Shown here: positions 1 to 5,909 of the stretch, one piece after another
Layout of the letters: the number at the start of each line of letters is the position of its first letter
Position numbering within the stretch: the first letter of the stretch is position 1
Source of the DNA: Acidobacteriaceae bacterium
GTDB lineage: Bacteria > Acidobacteriota > Terriglobia > Terriglobales > Acidobacteriaceae
DNA: 5,909 nucleotides
NCBI GenBank assembly: GCA_030049955.1
Contig: JASIJX010000233.1
Coordinates: 1 to 5,909 of the forward strand
Direction of reading: 5' to 3'
The notes under the pieces: generated by a model
What the model saw: the letters and a program-made list of their open reading frames with translations, nothing else
Told to the model about the DNA's origin: nothing
Database searches by the model: none
Position numbers and translations under genes: made by a program

Positions 1-118
1 AGTGATCGTGGCCGGCTCGCGGACCAACGAGATCTTCATCGAGAATGGCCGCTTTCACGGCCGGCAGATTGCGGCCGCGCTGGCTACGACGCTGAAGCCG
101 CAAGGCCACACGATCTGA
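1..118 (+). CDS. 3' end of an unidentified protein-coding gene (partial)
   Basis: The frame starting at base 2 is open from the left edge to a TGA at 116-118 and gives 38 residues, beginning VIVAGSRTNEIFIENGRF and ending KPQGHTI. Third codon positions are overwhelmingly G or C, as in the other genes here, and the residue mix (alternating hydrophobics, then an Ala-rich helix-like end) is protein-like. The frame starting at base 1 is also open, to 285, but its translation is Arg/His/Ser-rich and looks like a shadow. I do not recognise the family from this tail and assign no function. The gene points toward the receptor gene, but almost 400 bases with a separate promoter lie between them, so co-transcription is unlikely. 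Confidence 0.6.
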   Translation, partial: VIVAGSRTNEIFIENGRFHGRQIAAALATTLKPQGHTI

Positions 119-351
119 GCCGGTACCGCTGCCACGCGGGCGTCGCCGCTCATAGCTCACCAAAAATTCCCAAACGATCGATGTGTGCGCTGCGGCAATG
201 TGCGTCGCTGCGTCGCGGGTCTGGAGCTCGCATATCCACAATTCGTGGCAATCCTTTCATTACCGGTTCATGCAGCTCGACATAAGATGATCGGGAGCTT
301 TCCCAGTCCACCGAGAATGTCACGGGCTAAAGAAAAAAATCGCGGACGGTG
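119..351. other. Intergenic stretch with no recognised gene
   Basis: I see no convincing gene, RNA gene or classical terminator here. Minor items are an 8-base palindrome CGGTACCG at 121-128 just after the upstream stop, and a weak inverted pair AGCTC (274-278) / GAGCT (295-299). A 34-codon ATG frame at 181-285 has no Shine-Dalgarno. The right end (329-339) is A-rich and belongs to the promoter that follows. Confidence 0.5.
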
Positions 352-379
352 TTGACATGCTCATCGGGCTAGTTATAGG
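352..379 (+). promoter_or_regulatory. Probable sigma-70 promoter of the TonB-dependent receptor gene
   Basis: A perfect -35 hexamer TTGACA lies at 352-357. A 16-base spacer separates it from TATAGG at 374-379, which matches the -10 consensus at four of six positions. An A-rich tract at 329-339 (one G among As) sits where an UP element would be. Transcription would begin near 386, leaving a leader of roughly 125 nt before the receptor start. The -35 is strong by eye; the -10 is only moderate, and TTATAG at 373-378 with a 15-base spacer is an alternative reading. Confidence 0.55.
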
Positions 380-395
380 CTCACGGGACAACTGA

Positions 396-418
396 TCGGA
401 CGTTAAAAATCCGTCTGA
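396..418 (+). promoter_or_regulatory. Leader stem-loop 1 upstream of the receptor gene
   Basis: TCGGACG (396-402) pairs with CGTCTGA (412-418) over seven base pairs, one of them G-U, closing a nine-base A/T-rich loop (403-411). It starts about 10 bases downstream of the predicted transcription start. No long U-tract follows, so it is not a simple terminator. It could stabilise the mRNA 5' end, be part of a larger leader fold, or be a DNA operator. The function is not known from the sequence. Confidence 0.35.
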
Positions 419-425
419 ATGCACA

Positions 426-460
426 CGTGTACAGTACTTGTGGGCCACTCAATGTACACG
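426..460 (+). promoter_or_regulatory. Leader inverted repeat / stem-loop 2 upstream of the receptor gene
   Basis: CGTGTACA (426-433) and TGTACACG (453-460) are perfect 8-base inverted repeats separated by 19 bases. Each arm contains the self-palindrome TGTACA, and an overlapping palindrome ACACGTGT lies at 423-430. In RNA this makes an 8-bp stem whose loop contains a small GTG/CAC pairing (440-442 / 446-448). In DNA it could be two half-sites whose centres are 27 bases apart. A short AAATTTT run follows at 466-472. The position between promoter and Shine-Dalgarno suggests control of the receptor, but no known riboswitch class was recognised. Confidence 0.45.
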
Positions 461-494
461 ATTACAAATTTTGGAACCATTCGCGCCACAGTTC

Positions 495-500
495 AGGAGG
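495..500 (+). promoter_or_regulatory. Shine-Dalgarno AGGAGG that fixes the receptor start at 512
   Basis: A full AGGAGG lies 11 bases upstream of the ATG at 512. The frame is also open upstream to an ATG at 419, but that codon has no ribosome-binding site. Starting there would also put 31 extra residues before an otherwise standard signal peptide. The site therefore supports initiation at 512. Confidence 0.8.
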
Positions 501-511
501 TCAGATTTCCC

Positions 512-3500
512 ATGAAGTCAGCCGAATACAAGCTGTTTCCCGATCGTTGCCACCTGCTCATAACCCTGTGCGGCGTGCTTGCGGCAGCAGTTCTCTGCTG
601 TGGAGCATCGGCCCAAACCAATCTCGGCTCCATCGTGGGCACTGTAAGGGATTCCAGCGGCGCCATCCTTACCGGTGCGCACGTGGATGTATCCAATGAC
701 GCGACCAACGTGAAGGTGTCCTTTACCACCAACGCTGCCGGCGAATATGAGGCCCTGCAGCTCGTTGCGGGCACCTACACCGTAGAGGCTACCCGCGGCG
801 GTTTCCAGGCCGCCGTCCGGACCAACGTAAGGGTCGACGTACAGTCCAGAGTTCAGGTAGATTTCGCCCTGACGGTGGGCCAGATACAACAGCAGGTGGA
901 GGTCAGTGACACGACCGCAACCCTGCAAACCCAGTCAGCGGAAGTGGGCGGCGTTCTGACCAATCTGCAGGTTAACGACCTGCCTCTGAACGGACGCGAG
1001 TACGACAAGCTGGTGTTGACCGAGCCCGGCACATACGTGATGCTGACGACGGCCAGTCACAGCGCCGAAGGGCGCTTCAGCTCTAATGGCAACCTGGAGC
1101 TGCAAAATTATTTTCAGCTCGACGGCATCGACAACAACACTTACTCAGAGAACCTCCAGGAGGGAACCGTTCAATCGGTTCTTCCACCTCCCGACGCCCT
1201 GCAGGAATACGCGACGCAGACCAGAACGTATTCCACGGAATTCGGCACCGCGGCCGGCGCCGTGGTGAACGCTTCCACCAAGTCTGGGACGAACCACTTC
1301 AATGGCGATGTTTGGGAATACATTGAAAACAGCGCCCTGGACTCCAATACCTACTTCAACAACTACGGAGATGTGCCCAAAGGCCACTTCAGCCAGAACC
1401 AGTTCGGCGGCACCTTGGGTGGACCCATCCTCCGCAACCGCACGTTCTTCTTCGCCGCGTGGGAAAGCCTGCTGAGTAGTCAGGCCGAAACGGAACTTTC
1501 AGTGGTGCCCACGCCGAATATGAAGAACAACGGGGACTTCAGCGCGGTTGCAACCAGCCATCCTATGACCGCGGTGGCCAACGGGCAAAGCGGCTGCATT
1601 GTGAACAACGTGGTTTCGCCGGGTTGTATCGATCCGGTGGGACAGGCTTTAATCAAGCTCTATCCGGATCCTTCGCCGCAGCTTTCTCCTGGCGGCAATA
1701 TCAACGCATTCAACGGCAGCGACAACTACCAGTATGTGGCCGCGGTGCCAACGGATAATAAATCGCTCGATGCGCGCATCGACCATACCATGAACGCGAA
1801 GAATCAGCTCTTCGGGCGCTACGCTTTGTATTATTCCCATTTTCAGGTTCCGCTGGTTTTCCCCAATCCAGTGGCGGGAAATGAGCAGGCGTCGGATGAC
1901 ATTCTTCACAGCCAATCGCTCTCGATGGGATGGACCTATACGCCTACTTCTACGCTGGTCAACACGGCCCATTTCGGTTTTCTGCGGGAATTCTCGCACG
2001 AGCTTCCGCTTGGTATCCCCCTGGGCGTTTCCGACGCCTCGCAGTACGGCCTCACTGGCATTCCCGCCAGCCCTTATGACGCCGGATTGCCTCCGATCTA
2101 CGTTTCCGACCTCCAAAGCCTGGGCACCAAGGATTACCGTCCCGGTTATCAGGTCTCGCAGGTCTATCAATTCGTCGATGACGTTTATAAGCTGATCGGC
2201 AAGCATAGCCTGCAATTTGGCTATGACTACCATCAGTACGCGCTGAACTTTTTCGATATCGAGGCGCCGCAGGGGACGGCTACGGCCAGCGGTATTTACA
2301 GCAGCACCAATGGATTCGGGCCTGCGGACCTTCTGCTCGGCGACGTATCGAGCACCATCTACGACACGTCTACGCAAGGCCAGCAGGATATGGAAGTCAA
2401 CAACTATATCCGCGGCAATTCCATGTATGCGCAGGATACCTGGAGAGTAACTCCCAAACTTACCATTAACTACGGCCTGCGCTACGAGCTGTATTATCCC
2501 TTCTGGACAAGCCGCGAGAACCACACGGTGAATTTCAGTCCTGCCAACGGCGGGGAGTTAGTGGACGCGACCGGCAATAATGGCCTCTATGGACGCGTCC
2601 TGATCCATCCCGATCGAATCGATTTCGCGCCCCGCGGCGGCTTTGCCTATCATGCCCTTCCGCGCATTGTGCTGCGCGGCGGGTATGGAATCTTTCACCA
2701 GTTCATTCAACGCATCGGATCCGAATCCATGCTGCAGCTCAACCCCCCGTGGCTGCTGAATGATTTCATTACCGAGTCGACTGGCAGCACCACTCCGGTT
2801 TTCCAGTTGAAGAACGGCTACCCCGCCGCGGCGCTGATCAGCCAGGGCGTGATCCTGCCCAATTTGCAGATCAGGGCGCAGGACCCCAATGAGCGCACGC
2901 CCTACGTCGAGCAAACCAGCTTCGGACCTCAGATCCAGATAAGCAGCAACACGATGCTCGATGTTAATTACGTGGGCAACTGGGGGCGCAAGGAGAACCG
3001 CCTGCGTAACGAGAATCAAGGAATGTTGGCGGGCTACAGCGGAACAACGCCGCTGATTTCGTTCCCGTACGCCAACCTGAACACCGAGGGAGTAAGTTCG
3101 CCGATTGCGAAGGGCGCAGGCACGCATGCCTTTCTTGAGGTTGCCACGAACGACGGAAACCTGGATTACGATGGTCTCGATGTCAGCTTGAGGCGCGATA
3201 TGAGTCATCGCCTGATGTATCAACTGAGCTATACCTGGGCGCATGGCATGTCGGACTATGCCGACAACCTGACGGAATCTTCCACGCCGCAAAATGCCTA
3301 TGATTACGCCTTCGAGATGAACAATTCGGAGCAGGATACGCGCCAGCGATTCGTTGGCAGCGGCAGTTGGCAGATTCCCGTCGGTCAAGGCGGCTGGGTG
3401 CTGAACAATAACAACATGGCCAGCAAGACGCTCGGCGGCTGGCAGGTGAATACAATTACGACTCTGGAAACGGGCATACCGTTCACCGTAACCGCTCCGG

Positions 3501-3904
3501 ATGAAAGCGACACGGGGTCGAATCACGCCTCGTATCCGAACATTGTGGGAAACCCCTATGCCGGTACCTCCAAATCTCCTTCACAGTACGCCGGCAGCAA
3601 TGCTCCCGGGGTATTTCTTAATGTGAGCGCTTTCAGCAATCCGTCGACCGGGCAGTTCGGCAACGAAAGACCTCGCGCGTTCCATGGCCCGGGGCTGATC
3701 GACTCCGACATCAGCTTGTTCAAGAGCTTTCCTCTTGGCGAAGACCGGCGATTCGAATTCCGCACCGAGTTCTTTAATGCCTTCAATCACCCCAGCTTCG
3801 GCAATCCCAACAGCAGCATATCGTCGCCCGCGGCTTTTGGTAAGGTGACCAGCACCACTATTGGCAATCGCACCATCCAGTTCGCAGGCAAGATCTTCTT
3901 CTAA
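512..3904 (+). CDS. TonB-dependent receptor with N-terminal carboxypeptidase-regulatory-like domain (Oar-like)
   Basis: This 1130-residue outer-membrane beta-barrel receptor belongs to the family that imports, or in some cases exports, large or scarce ligands using TonB energy. Residues 1-34 form a Sec signal peptide: a hydrophobic run, then ASA before Q35. Residues about 38-120 are a carboxypeptidase-regulatory-like beta-sandwich (GSIVGTVRDSSGA at 39-51, later GEYEALQLVAGTYTVEA). The plug follows, with LPLNGREYDKL near 157-167 and FQLDGIDNN at 201-209. The family-typical stretches GAVVNASTKSGTNHFNG (249-265) and NQFGGTLGGPILRNRTFFF (296-314) are present. The rest is barrel, with NAFNHPSFGNP at 1089-1099 and a terminal Phe-Phe, the usual signal for BAM-dependent insertion. 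The length is normal for this group and I see no frameshift. The substrate cannot be read from the sequence, and no clear TonB box was identified by eye. The start at 512 is chosen on Shine-Dalgarno and signal-peptide evidence. Confidence 0.93.
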   Translation: MKSAEYKLFPDRCHLLITLCGVLAAAVLCCGASAQTNLGSIVGTVRDSSGAILTGAHVDVSNDATNVKVSFTTNAAGEYEALQLVAGTYTVEATRGGFQAAVRTNVRVDVQSRVQVDFALTVGQIQQQVEVSDTTATLQTQSAEVGGVLTNLQVNDLPLNGREYDKLVLTEPGTYVMLTTASHSAEGRFSSNGNLELQNYFQLDGIDNNTYSENLQEGTVQSVLPPPDALQEYATQTRTYSTEFGTAAGAVVNASTKSGTNHFNGDVWEYIENSALDSNTYFNNYGDVPKGHFSQNQFGGTLGGPILRNRTFFFAAWESLLSSQAETELSVVPTPNMKNNGDFSAVATSHPMTAVANGQSGCIVNNVVSPGCIDPVGQALIKLYPDPSPQLSPGGNINAFNGSDNYQYVAAVPTDNKSLDARIDHTMNAKNQLFGRYALYYSHFQVPLVFPNPVAGNEQASDDILHSQSLSMGWTYTPTSTLVNTAHFGFLREFSHELPLGIPLGVSDASQYGLTGIPASPYDAGLPPIYVSDLQSLGTKDYRPGYQVSQVYQFVDDVYKLIGKHSLQFGYDYHQYALNFFDIEAPQGTATASGIYSSTNGFGPADLLLGDVSSTIYDTSTQGQQDMEVNNYIRGNSMYAQDTWRVTPKLTINYGLRYELYYPFWTSRENHTVNFSPANGGELVDATGNNGLYGRVLIHPDRIDFAPRGGFAYHALPRIVLRGGYGIFHQFIQRIGSESMLQLNPPWLLNDFITESTGSTTPVFQLKNGYPAAALISQGVILPNLQIRAQDPNERTPYVEQTSFGPQIQISSNTMLDVNYVGNWGRKENRLRNENQGMLAGYSGTTPLISFPYANLNTEGVSSPIAKGAGTHAFLEVATNDGNLDYDGLDVSLRRDMSHRLMYQLSYTWAHGMSDYADNLTESSTPQNAYDYAFEMNNSEQDTRQRFVGSGSWQIPVGQGGWVLNNNNMASKTLGGWQVNTITTLETGIPFTVTAPDESDTGSNHASYPNIVGNPYAGTSKSPSQYAGSNAPGVFLNVSAFSNPSTGQFGNERPRAFHGPGLIDSDISLFKSFPLGEDRRFEFRTEFFNAFNHPSFGNPNSSISSPAAFGKVTSTTIGNRTIQFAGKIFF

Positions 3905-3921
3905 CCAGCGGCCTACCAATC

Positions 3922-3981
3922 GTGCAGGCTGCGAGCCCGGTTTGGAACGACGGTGCGCAGCCTGCGCAAATACTTTTCCTT
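3922..3981 (+). terminator. Hairpin with U-rich tail after the receptor gene: terminator or attenuator
   Basis: GCAGGCTGCG (3924-3933) and CGCAGCCTGC (3956-3965) are perfect 10-base inverted repeats. Allowing one G-U pair, the stem reaches 12 bp (3922-3933 / 3956-3967) around a 22-base loop that can itself pair CCG (3937-3939) with CGG (3951-3953). The stem is followed by AAATAC and then TTTTCCTT (3974-3981), a moderate U-rich tail. It lies 17 bases after the receptor stop and before the ribosome-binding site of the next gene. It could end the receptor transcript or let only part of the transcription continue. The large loop and the offset, interrupted U-tract make full termination uncertain. 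Confidence 0.5.
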
Positions 3982-3995
3982 GTACCCGAATGCCG

Positions 3996-4001
3996 AAGGA
4001 G
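3996..4001 (+). promoter_or_regulatory. Shine-Dalgarno AAGGAG that fixes the phosphodiesterase start at 4010
   Basis: AAGGAG lies eight bases upstream of the ATG at 4010, an ideal spacing. A GTG at 4007-4009 is in frame and adjacent. A farther in-frame GTG at 3953 falls inside the hairpin and would bury the signal peptide behind 19 extra residues. The ATG at 4010 is therefore preferred. Confidence 0.75.
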
Positions 4002-4009
4002 CTTCCGTG

Positions 4010-5098
4010 ATGGCAAGAAGAAGTGCGGTTCCCTTGCTGTGGATCGGCCTGGCGATCGCTGCCTCGTCATCGGTCGCCCAGCACCCCGATTTGAAGTTTC
4101 TCAATCACAATCGGCCCGTTTTGGATGCGCATAACTGTTATCCCTACGATGGACGCTGGAATAATCGGATCGAGCGCGCCCTCGATTCGGGATTTCCAGT
4201 CTCCATCGAGCAGGATCTGGCCTGGTATGTGGACCCGAACACCGGCCAGGGGCGTGTGGTGGTTTCTCATACTCCCCACCCAACCGGGAAAGAACCTACG
4301 CTGCGCGTCTATTTTTTTGGCCATGTTCGACCGATTGTGGAACAGGCGCTTAAGGAGAATAAGCGGGACCAATGGCCGCTGATCATCCTGCACTTTGATT
4401 TCAAGGACACTCAACCGGCCATTCTGCACGCGGTCTGGAATCTGCTGGGCGAGTATGAGCCGTGGCTTTCGACCGCGGTCAAAACGAGCGATCCCAATAA
4501 ACTTTCCGCAATCAAGCGCGAGCCGATCCTGGTGATTACCGAAGACTCGGATGCGCAGGAAAAAGTGTTTTTCGACGATGTTCCCGTGGGCGCAAGGCTG
4601 CGCCTGTTTGGCTCGGCGCATACGCACGCCGTTCCCCAGGGAATGTCGATGACAGAGGCCATGCACTGGGCCGCAACCGTTTCACCCGACGTGCTGTTGA
4701 GCGCGCCCCCGACCGACTATCGGCGCTGGTGGAACCTCCCCTGGTACTTCGTCGAAGAAGGCGGCCAGACAAGAGCAGGCGATTGGACGGCTGCCGACGA
4801 CGCGCGCCTGAGAGCATTGATCGACCGCGCCCATGAGTTGGGTTACTGGATTCGCCTTTGGACTTTGAATGGCTTTAACCCGCAGGACGATCAGGGATGG
4901 GGAAGGTCTTACAACTTTGGCTCGAAACAGGCTGTAATCGTGCGTTGGAAGGCGTCCATCGCGGCAGGCGCTAATTTCGTGGCTACGGATCAATATGAAG
5001 AACTTGCGCCCTATTTCAAACAGTATGCGCAGAGTCTTCGTCCTGTTTACAACGACGCGAATGCGCCGCAAATTGCGCCAAGCACCGCTGCAAAGTAG
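4010..5098 (+). CDS. Secreted PI-PLC/GDPD-like phosphodiesterase (TIM-barrel superfamily)
   Basis: This 362-residue protein has a clean Sec signal peptide: MARR, a hydrophobic segment, and likely cleavage around residues 23-25 (SSSVAQ-HPD). The mature part has the pattern of the PLC-like phosphodiesterase superfamily. A first His occurs in LDAHNCYPYDG (H41). A Glu-x-Asp metal-ligand pair occurs in SIEQDLAWY (E67, D69), and a second His in VVVSHTPHP (H87). There is HFDFK at 128-132, a late strand GYWIRLWTLNG (279-289), and ATDQYEELAPY near the C-terminus, matching the closing strands of glycerophosphodiester phosphodiesterases. The E-x-D pair favours a metal-dependent GDPD-like mechanism over the classical bacterial PI-PLC Asp-x-Arg arrangement. 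The usual His-Arg-Gly of GDPDs is replaced by His-Asn-Cys, so the substrate is uncertain. Phosphodiester hydrolysis outside the cytoplasm is the inferred role. The gene lies 105 bases after the receptor, with a hairpin between, and converges on the minus-strand gene after 37 bases. No second promoter was recognised in the gap. Confidence 0.8.
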   Translation: MARRSAVPLLWIGLAIAASSSVAQHPDLKFLNHNRPVLDAHNCYPYDGRWNNRIERALDSGFPVSIEQDLAWYVDPNTGQGRVVVSHTPHPTGKEPTLRVYFFGHVRPIVEQALKENKRDQWPLIILHFDFKDTQPAILHAVWNLLGEYEPWLSTAVKTSDPNKLSAIKREPILVITEDSDAQEKVFFDDVPVGARLRLFGSAHTHAVPQGMSMTEAMHWAATVSPDVLLSAPPTDYRRWWNLPWYFVEEGGQTRAGDWTAADDARLRALIDRAHELGYWIRLWTLNGFNPQDDQGWGRSYNFGSKQAVIVRWKASIAAGANFVATDQYEELAPYFKQYAQSLRPVYNDANAPQIAPSTAAK

Positions 5099-5100
5099 AC

Positions 5101-5159
5101 AATCTCTCTTTTCTGCGCGGTGATGTTCTTGCCGGTCAGTAGAGATTTAACCCGCGCAG
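5101..5159. repeat. Two interlocked perfect inverted repeats at the convergent gene junction
   Basis: AATCTCT (5101-5107) pairs with AGAGATT (5141-5147). CTGCGCGG (5113-5120) pairs with CCGCGCAG (5152-5159). The arms alternate, so the two stems (7 and 8 bp) form either a pseudoknot-like fold or two mutually exclusive hairpins. The first arm begins two bases after the phosphodiesterase stop codon. Both right arms lie in the last codons of the minus-strand gene. On the plus strand the second stem is followed by C and then TTCTTT (5161-5166), so it may act as a weak terminator for the phosphodiesterase gene. On the minus strand an A/G-rich run follows instead, so a minus-direction terminator is less likely. 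Confidence 0.5.
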
Positions 5160-5909
5160 CTTCTTTGAATTCAGCAGGCCGAATCCATCGGACGGCGCAG
5201 CCAGCGGATGGGACATGCAGTGGCCGCGCGTTGGCGTGGCGGAGAGATACGACCGGGTGACGTGCAGCCGCTCCATGACGATGTAGCGCGTGCGCAGGCC
5301 GTTGATGGTTGCGGGCAACTGCGCCGGAACCTCGGAGCGATCCACGTAAATCACCAGCGCGGCTTCTTTGGGGTTGTCGAGGCTCTGGCCTACGCCCACG
5401 CCGAAGAAAGCCGGATTCTGCGTCATCAGACTTTCAGCCACCTGCTGCTTGGCCGCAATGGCCTGATGCAGAACCGCCGGCGCCAGCGGCGGCATTGCGC
5501 CAGCTTCGACGAGCGACTGCGGGGCAGTTCCCATGGCCACAGCCTGCGCGGAAGCGGGAATCACTTCCGTGCGCACACCGCCGATTGTCTGCGGCACGCT
5601 CGGGTGCTGGCTCGGGTCAACGTAGACGATCACAGCGCCCTCGCCCGCATGATCGCTACTCTTGCCTATCGCGACACCCAGGACGCCCACGCGCGAGTTC
5701 ACCAGCGACCGGGCCTGCATGAGCGCCTGCGATGTGCGGTCGATCTCTGCGCCGCCCAGGCTGCGCGCCTGCGCAATGACCGCCGTGCCGCTGCCGTAGT
5801 TGAGGCAGCTCACAGGGTGGTCCGCGGCGCCGACAAACGTGTAGGCCGCTCCGTTGCCCACGTTCGAGCTCAGCTCGCTCAACACCTCGCCGGCCGGATT
5901 GGCTACGCC
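5136..5909 (-). CDS. Unidentified protein with a duplicated beta-type module (5' end outside window)
   Basis: The minus-strand frame is open from the right edge (GVANPAGEVLSELSS...) to a TGA at 5136-5138, giving 257 codons. A GTG at 5883-5885 could be read as a start, but the frame continues upstream with plausible residues. That GTG is probably an internal Val, and the true start lies beyond the window. The protein contains two related units of about 43 residues, VLGVAIGK...VRTEVI and FFGVGVGQ...LRTRYI. They share G-V-x-x-G, a hydrophobic strand ending V/I-Y-V-D, then P, I-x-G-(V/L)-R-T. An Ala/Gln-rich, helix-like linker (about AVLHQAIAAKQQVAESL) separates them. The tail is Ser/Gly/Leu-rich and ends GLNLY. 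The unit loosely recalls the GVGVG...VVYV...LP..I.G.P strand pattern seen ahead of some bacterial trypsin-like (Nal1-like) proteins, but no protease residues are visible, so I name no function. Localisation is unknown because the N-terminus is missing. Confidence 0.75.
   Translation of the reverse strand, partial: GVANPAGEVLSELSSNVGNGAAYTFVGAADHPVSCLNYGSGTAVIAQARSLGGAEIDRTSQALMQARSLVNSRVGVLGVAIGKSSDHAGEGAVIVYVDPSQHPSVPQTIGGVRTEVIPASAQAVAMGTAPQSLVEAGAMPPLAPAVLHQAIAAKQQVAESLMTQNPAFFGVGVGQSLDNPKEAALVIYVDRSEVPAQLPATINGLRTRYIVMERLHVTRSYLSATPTRGHCMSHPLAAPSDGFGLLNSKKLRGLNLY
5280..5408 (-). repeat. Second copy of the duplicated protein module
   Basis: It encodes 43 residues running FFGVGVGQSLD, EAALVIYVDRSEVP, then LPATINGLRTRYI. 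It aligns with the copy at 5559-5684 on G-V-x-(V/I)-G, a central hydrophobic strand ending in Y-V-D, a proline, and I-(G/N)-G-(V/L)-R-T. The DNA of the two copies has diverged, so this is an old intragenic duplication and not a recent tandem repeat. Confidence 0.65.
5559..5684 (-). repeat. First copy of the duplicated protein module
   Basis: It encodes 42 residues running VLGVAIGKSSD, GAVIVYVDPSQHP, then VPQTIGGVRTEVI. It lies N-terminal to the other copy and is separated from it by about 50 residues rich in Ala, Pro and Gln. The shared hydrophobic/glycine spacing suggests the same small beta-rich fold in both copies. Confidence 0.65.

Noticed and set aside
181..285. 34-codon ATG frame in the left intergenic region
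   Set aside because: There is no Shine-Dalgarno, the composition is not protein-like, and it is the continuation of an out-of-frame shadow of the upstream gene.
419..511. In-frame N-terminal extension of the receptor starting at ATG 419
   Set aside because: No Shine-Dalgarno precedes 419. The extension would place 31 residues ahead of a normal signal peptide, and the region holds leader inverted repeats. AGGAGG upstream of 512 gives a much better start.
386..511. Cobalamin-type riboswitch ahead of the receptor gene
   Set aside because: TonB-dependent receptors are a common target, but the leader is too short and the conserved B12-box sequence is not present. A lone GCCACT is not enough.
1649..3526. 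Long minus-strand open frames (1649-2524 and 2558-3526) opposite the receptor gene
   Set aside because: They are antisense to a well-supported coding frame, are rich in Arg, Val and Ile without domain structure, and are the expected by-product of GC-biased codons.
3953..4009. GTG start at 3953 for the phosphodiesterase gene
   Set aside because: It lies inside the intergenic hairpin, lacks a ribosome-binding site and hides the signal peptide. The ATG at 4010 has AAGGAG at ideal spacing.
5309..5722. Plus-strand open frame of 137 codons opposite the minus-strand gene
   Set aside because: Its translation is dominated by Arg, Pro, Ser and Ala with no fold-like pattern, while the opposite strand shows a duplicated, strand-like module.
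5883..5885. GTG as the true start of the minus-strand gene
   Set aside because: The frame stays open to the window edge and the upstream codons read GVANPAGE, continuous with the protein. It is better treated as an internal Val in a gene that starts outside the window.

Overview
The window most likely comes from an Acidobacteriota chromosome, of the Terriglobia/Acidobacteriaceae kind. This is inferred from moderately high GC with GC-rich third codon positions and, mainly, from the large outer-membrane receptor. That receptor has an N-terminal carboxypeptidase-regulatory-like beta-sandwich fused to a TonB-dependent receptor, an architecture these bacteria encode in many copies. No rRNA, tRNA, CRISPR array, insertion sequence or integrase is visible, so nothing here shows recent mobility.

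Layout, left to right. (1) The last 38 codons of an unidentified plus-strand gene end at 118. (2) A 393-base non-coding stretch follows. Its left part (119-351) holds nothing recognisable. Its right part holds a sigma-70-like promoter (352-379) preceded by an A-rich tract, then a leader with two stem-loops (396-418 and 426-460) and a strong Shine-Dalgarno. (3) The receptor gene runs from 512 to 3904 (1130 aa). (4) A 105-base gap contains a GC-rich hairpin followed by a U-rich stretch, which could be a terminator or attenuator. (5) The gene at 4010-5098 (362 aa) encodes a secreted phosphodiesterase of the PI-PLC/GDPD-like TIM-barrel group. (6) A 37-base convergent junction carries two interlocked perfect inverted repeats. 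(7) On the minus strand, the C-terminal 257 codons of an unidentified protein with an internally duplicated beta-type module run from 5136 through the right edge.

How the genes may work together is inference. The receptor and the phosphodiesterase are co-oriented and both exported. They could form a small scavenging unit in which the enzyme cleaves phosphodiesters outside the cytoplasm and the receptor imports a product or ligand. The hairpin between them would then either separate the two transcripts or lower expression of the second gene. The convergent minus-strand gene is probably a separate unit. The most unusual items are the duplicated-module protein, the interlocked repeats at the convergent junction and the structured receptor leader. 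None of them proves a new system.
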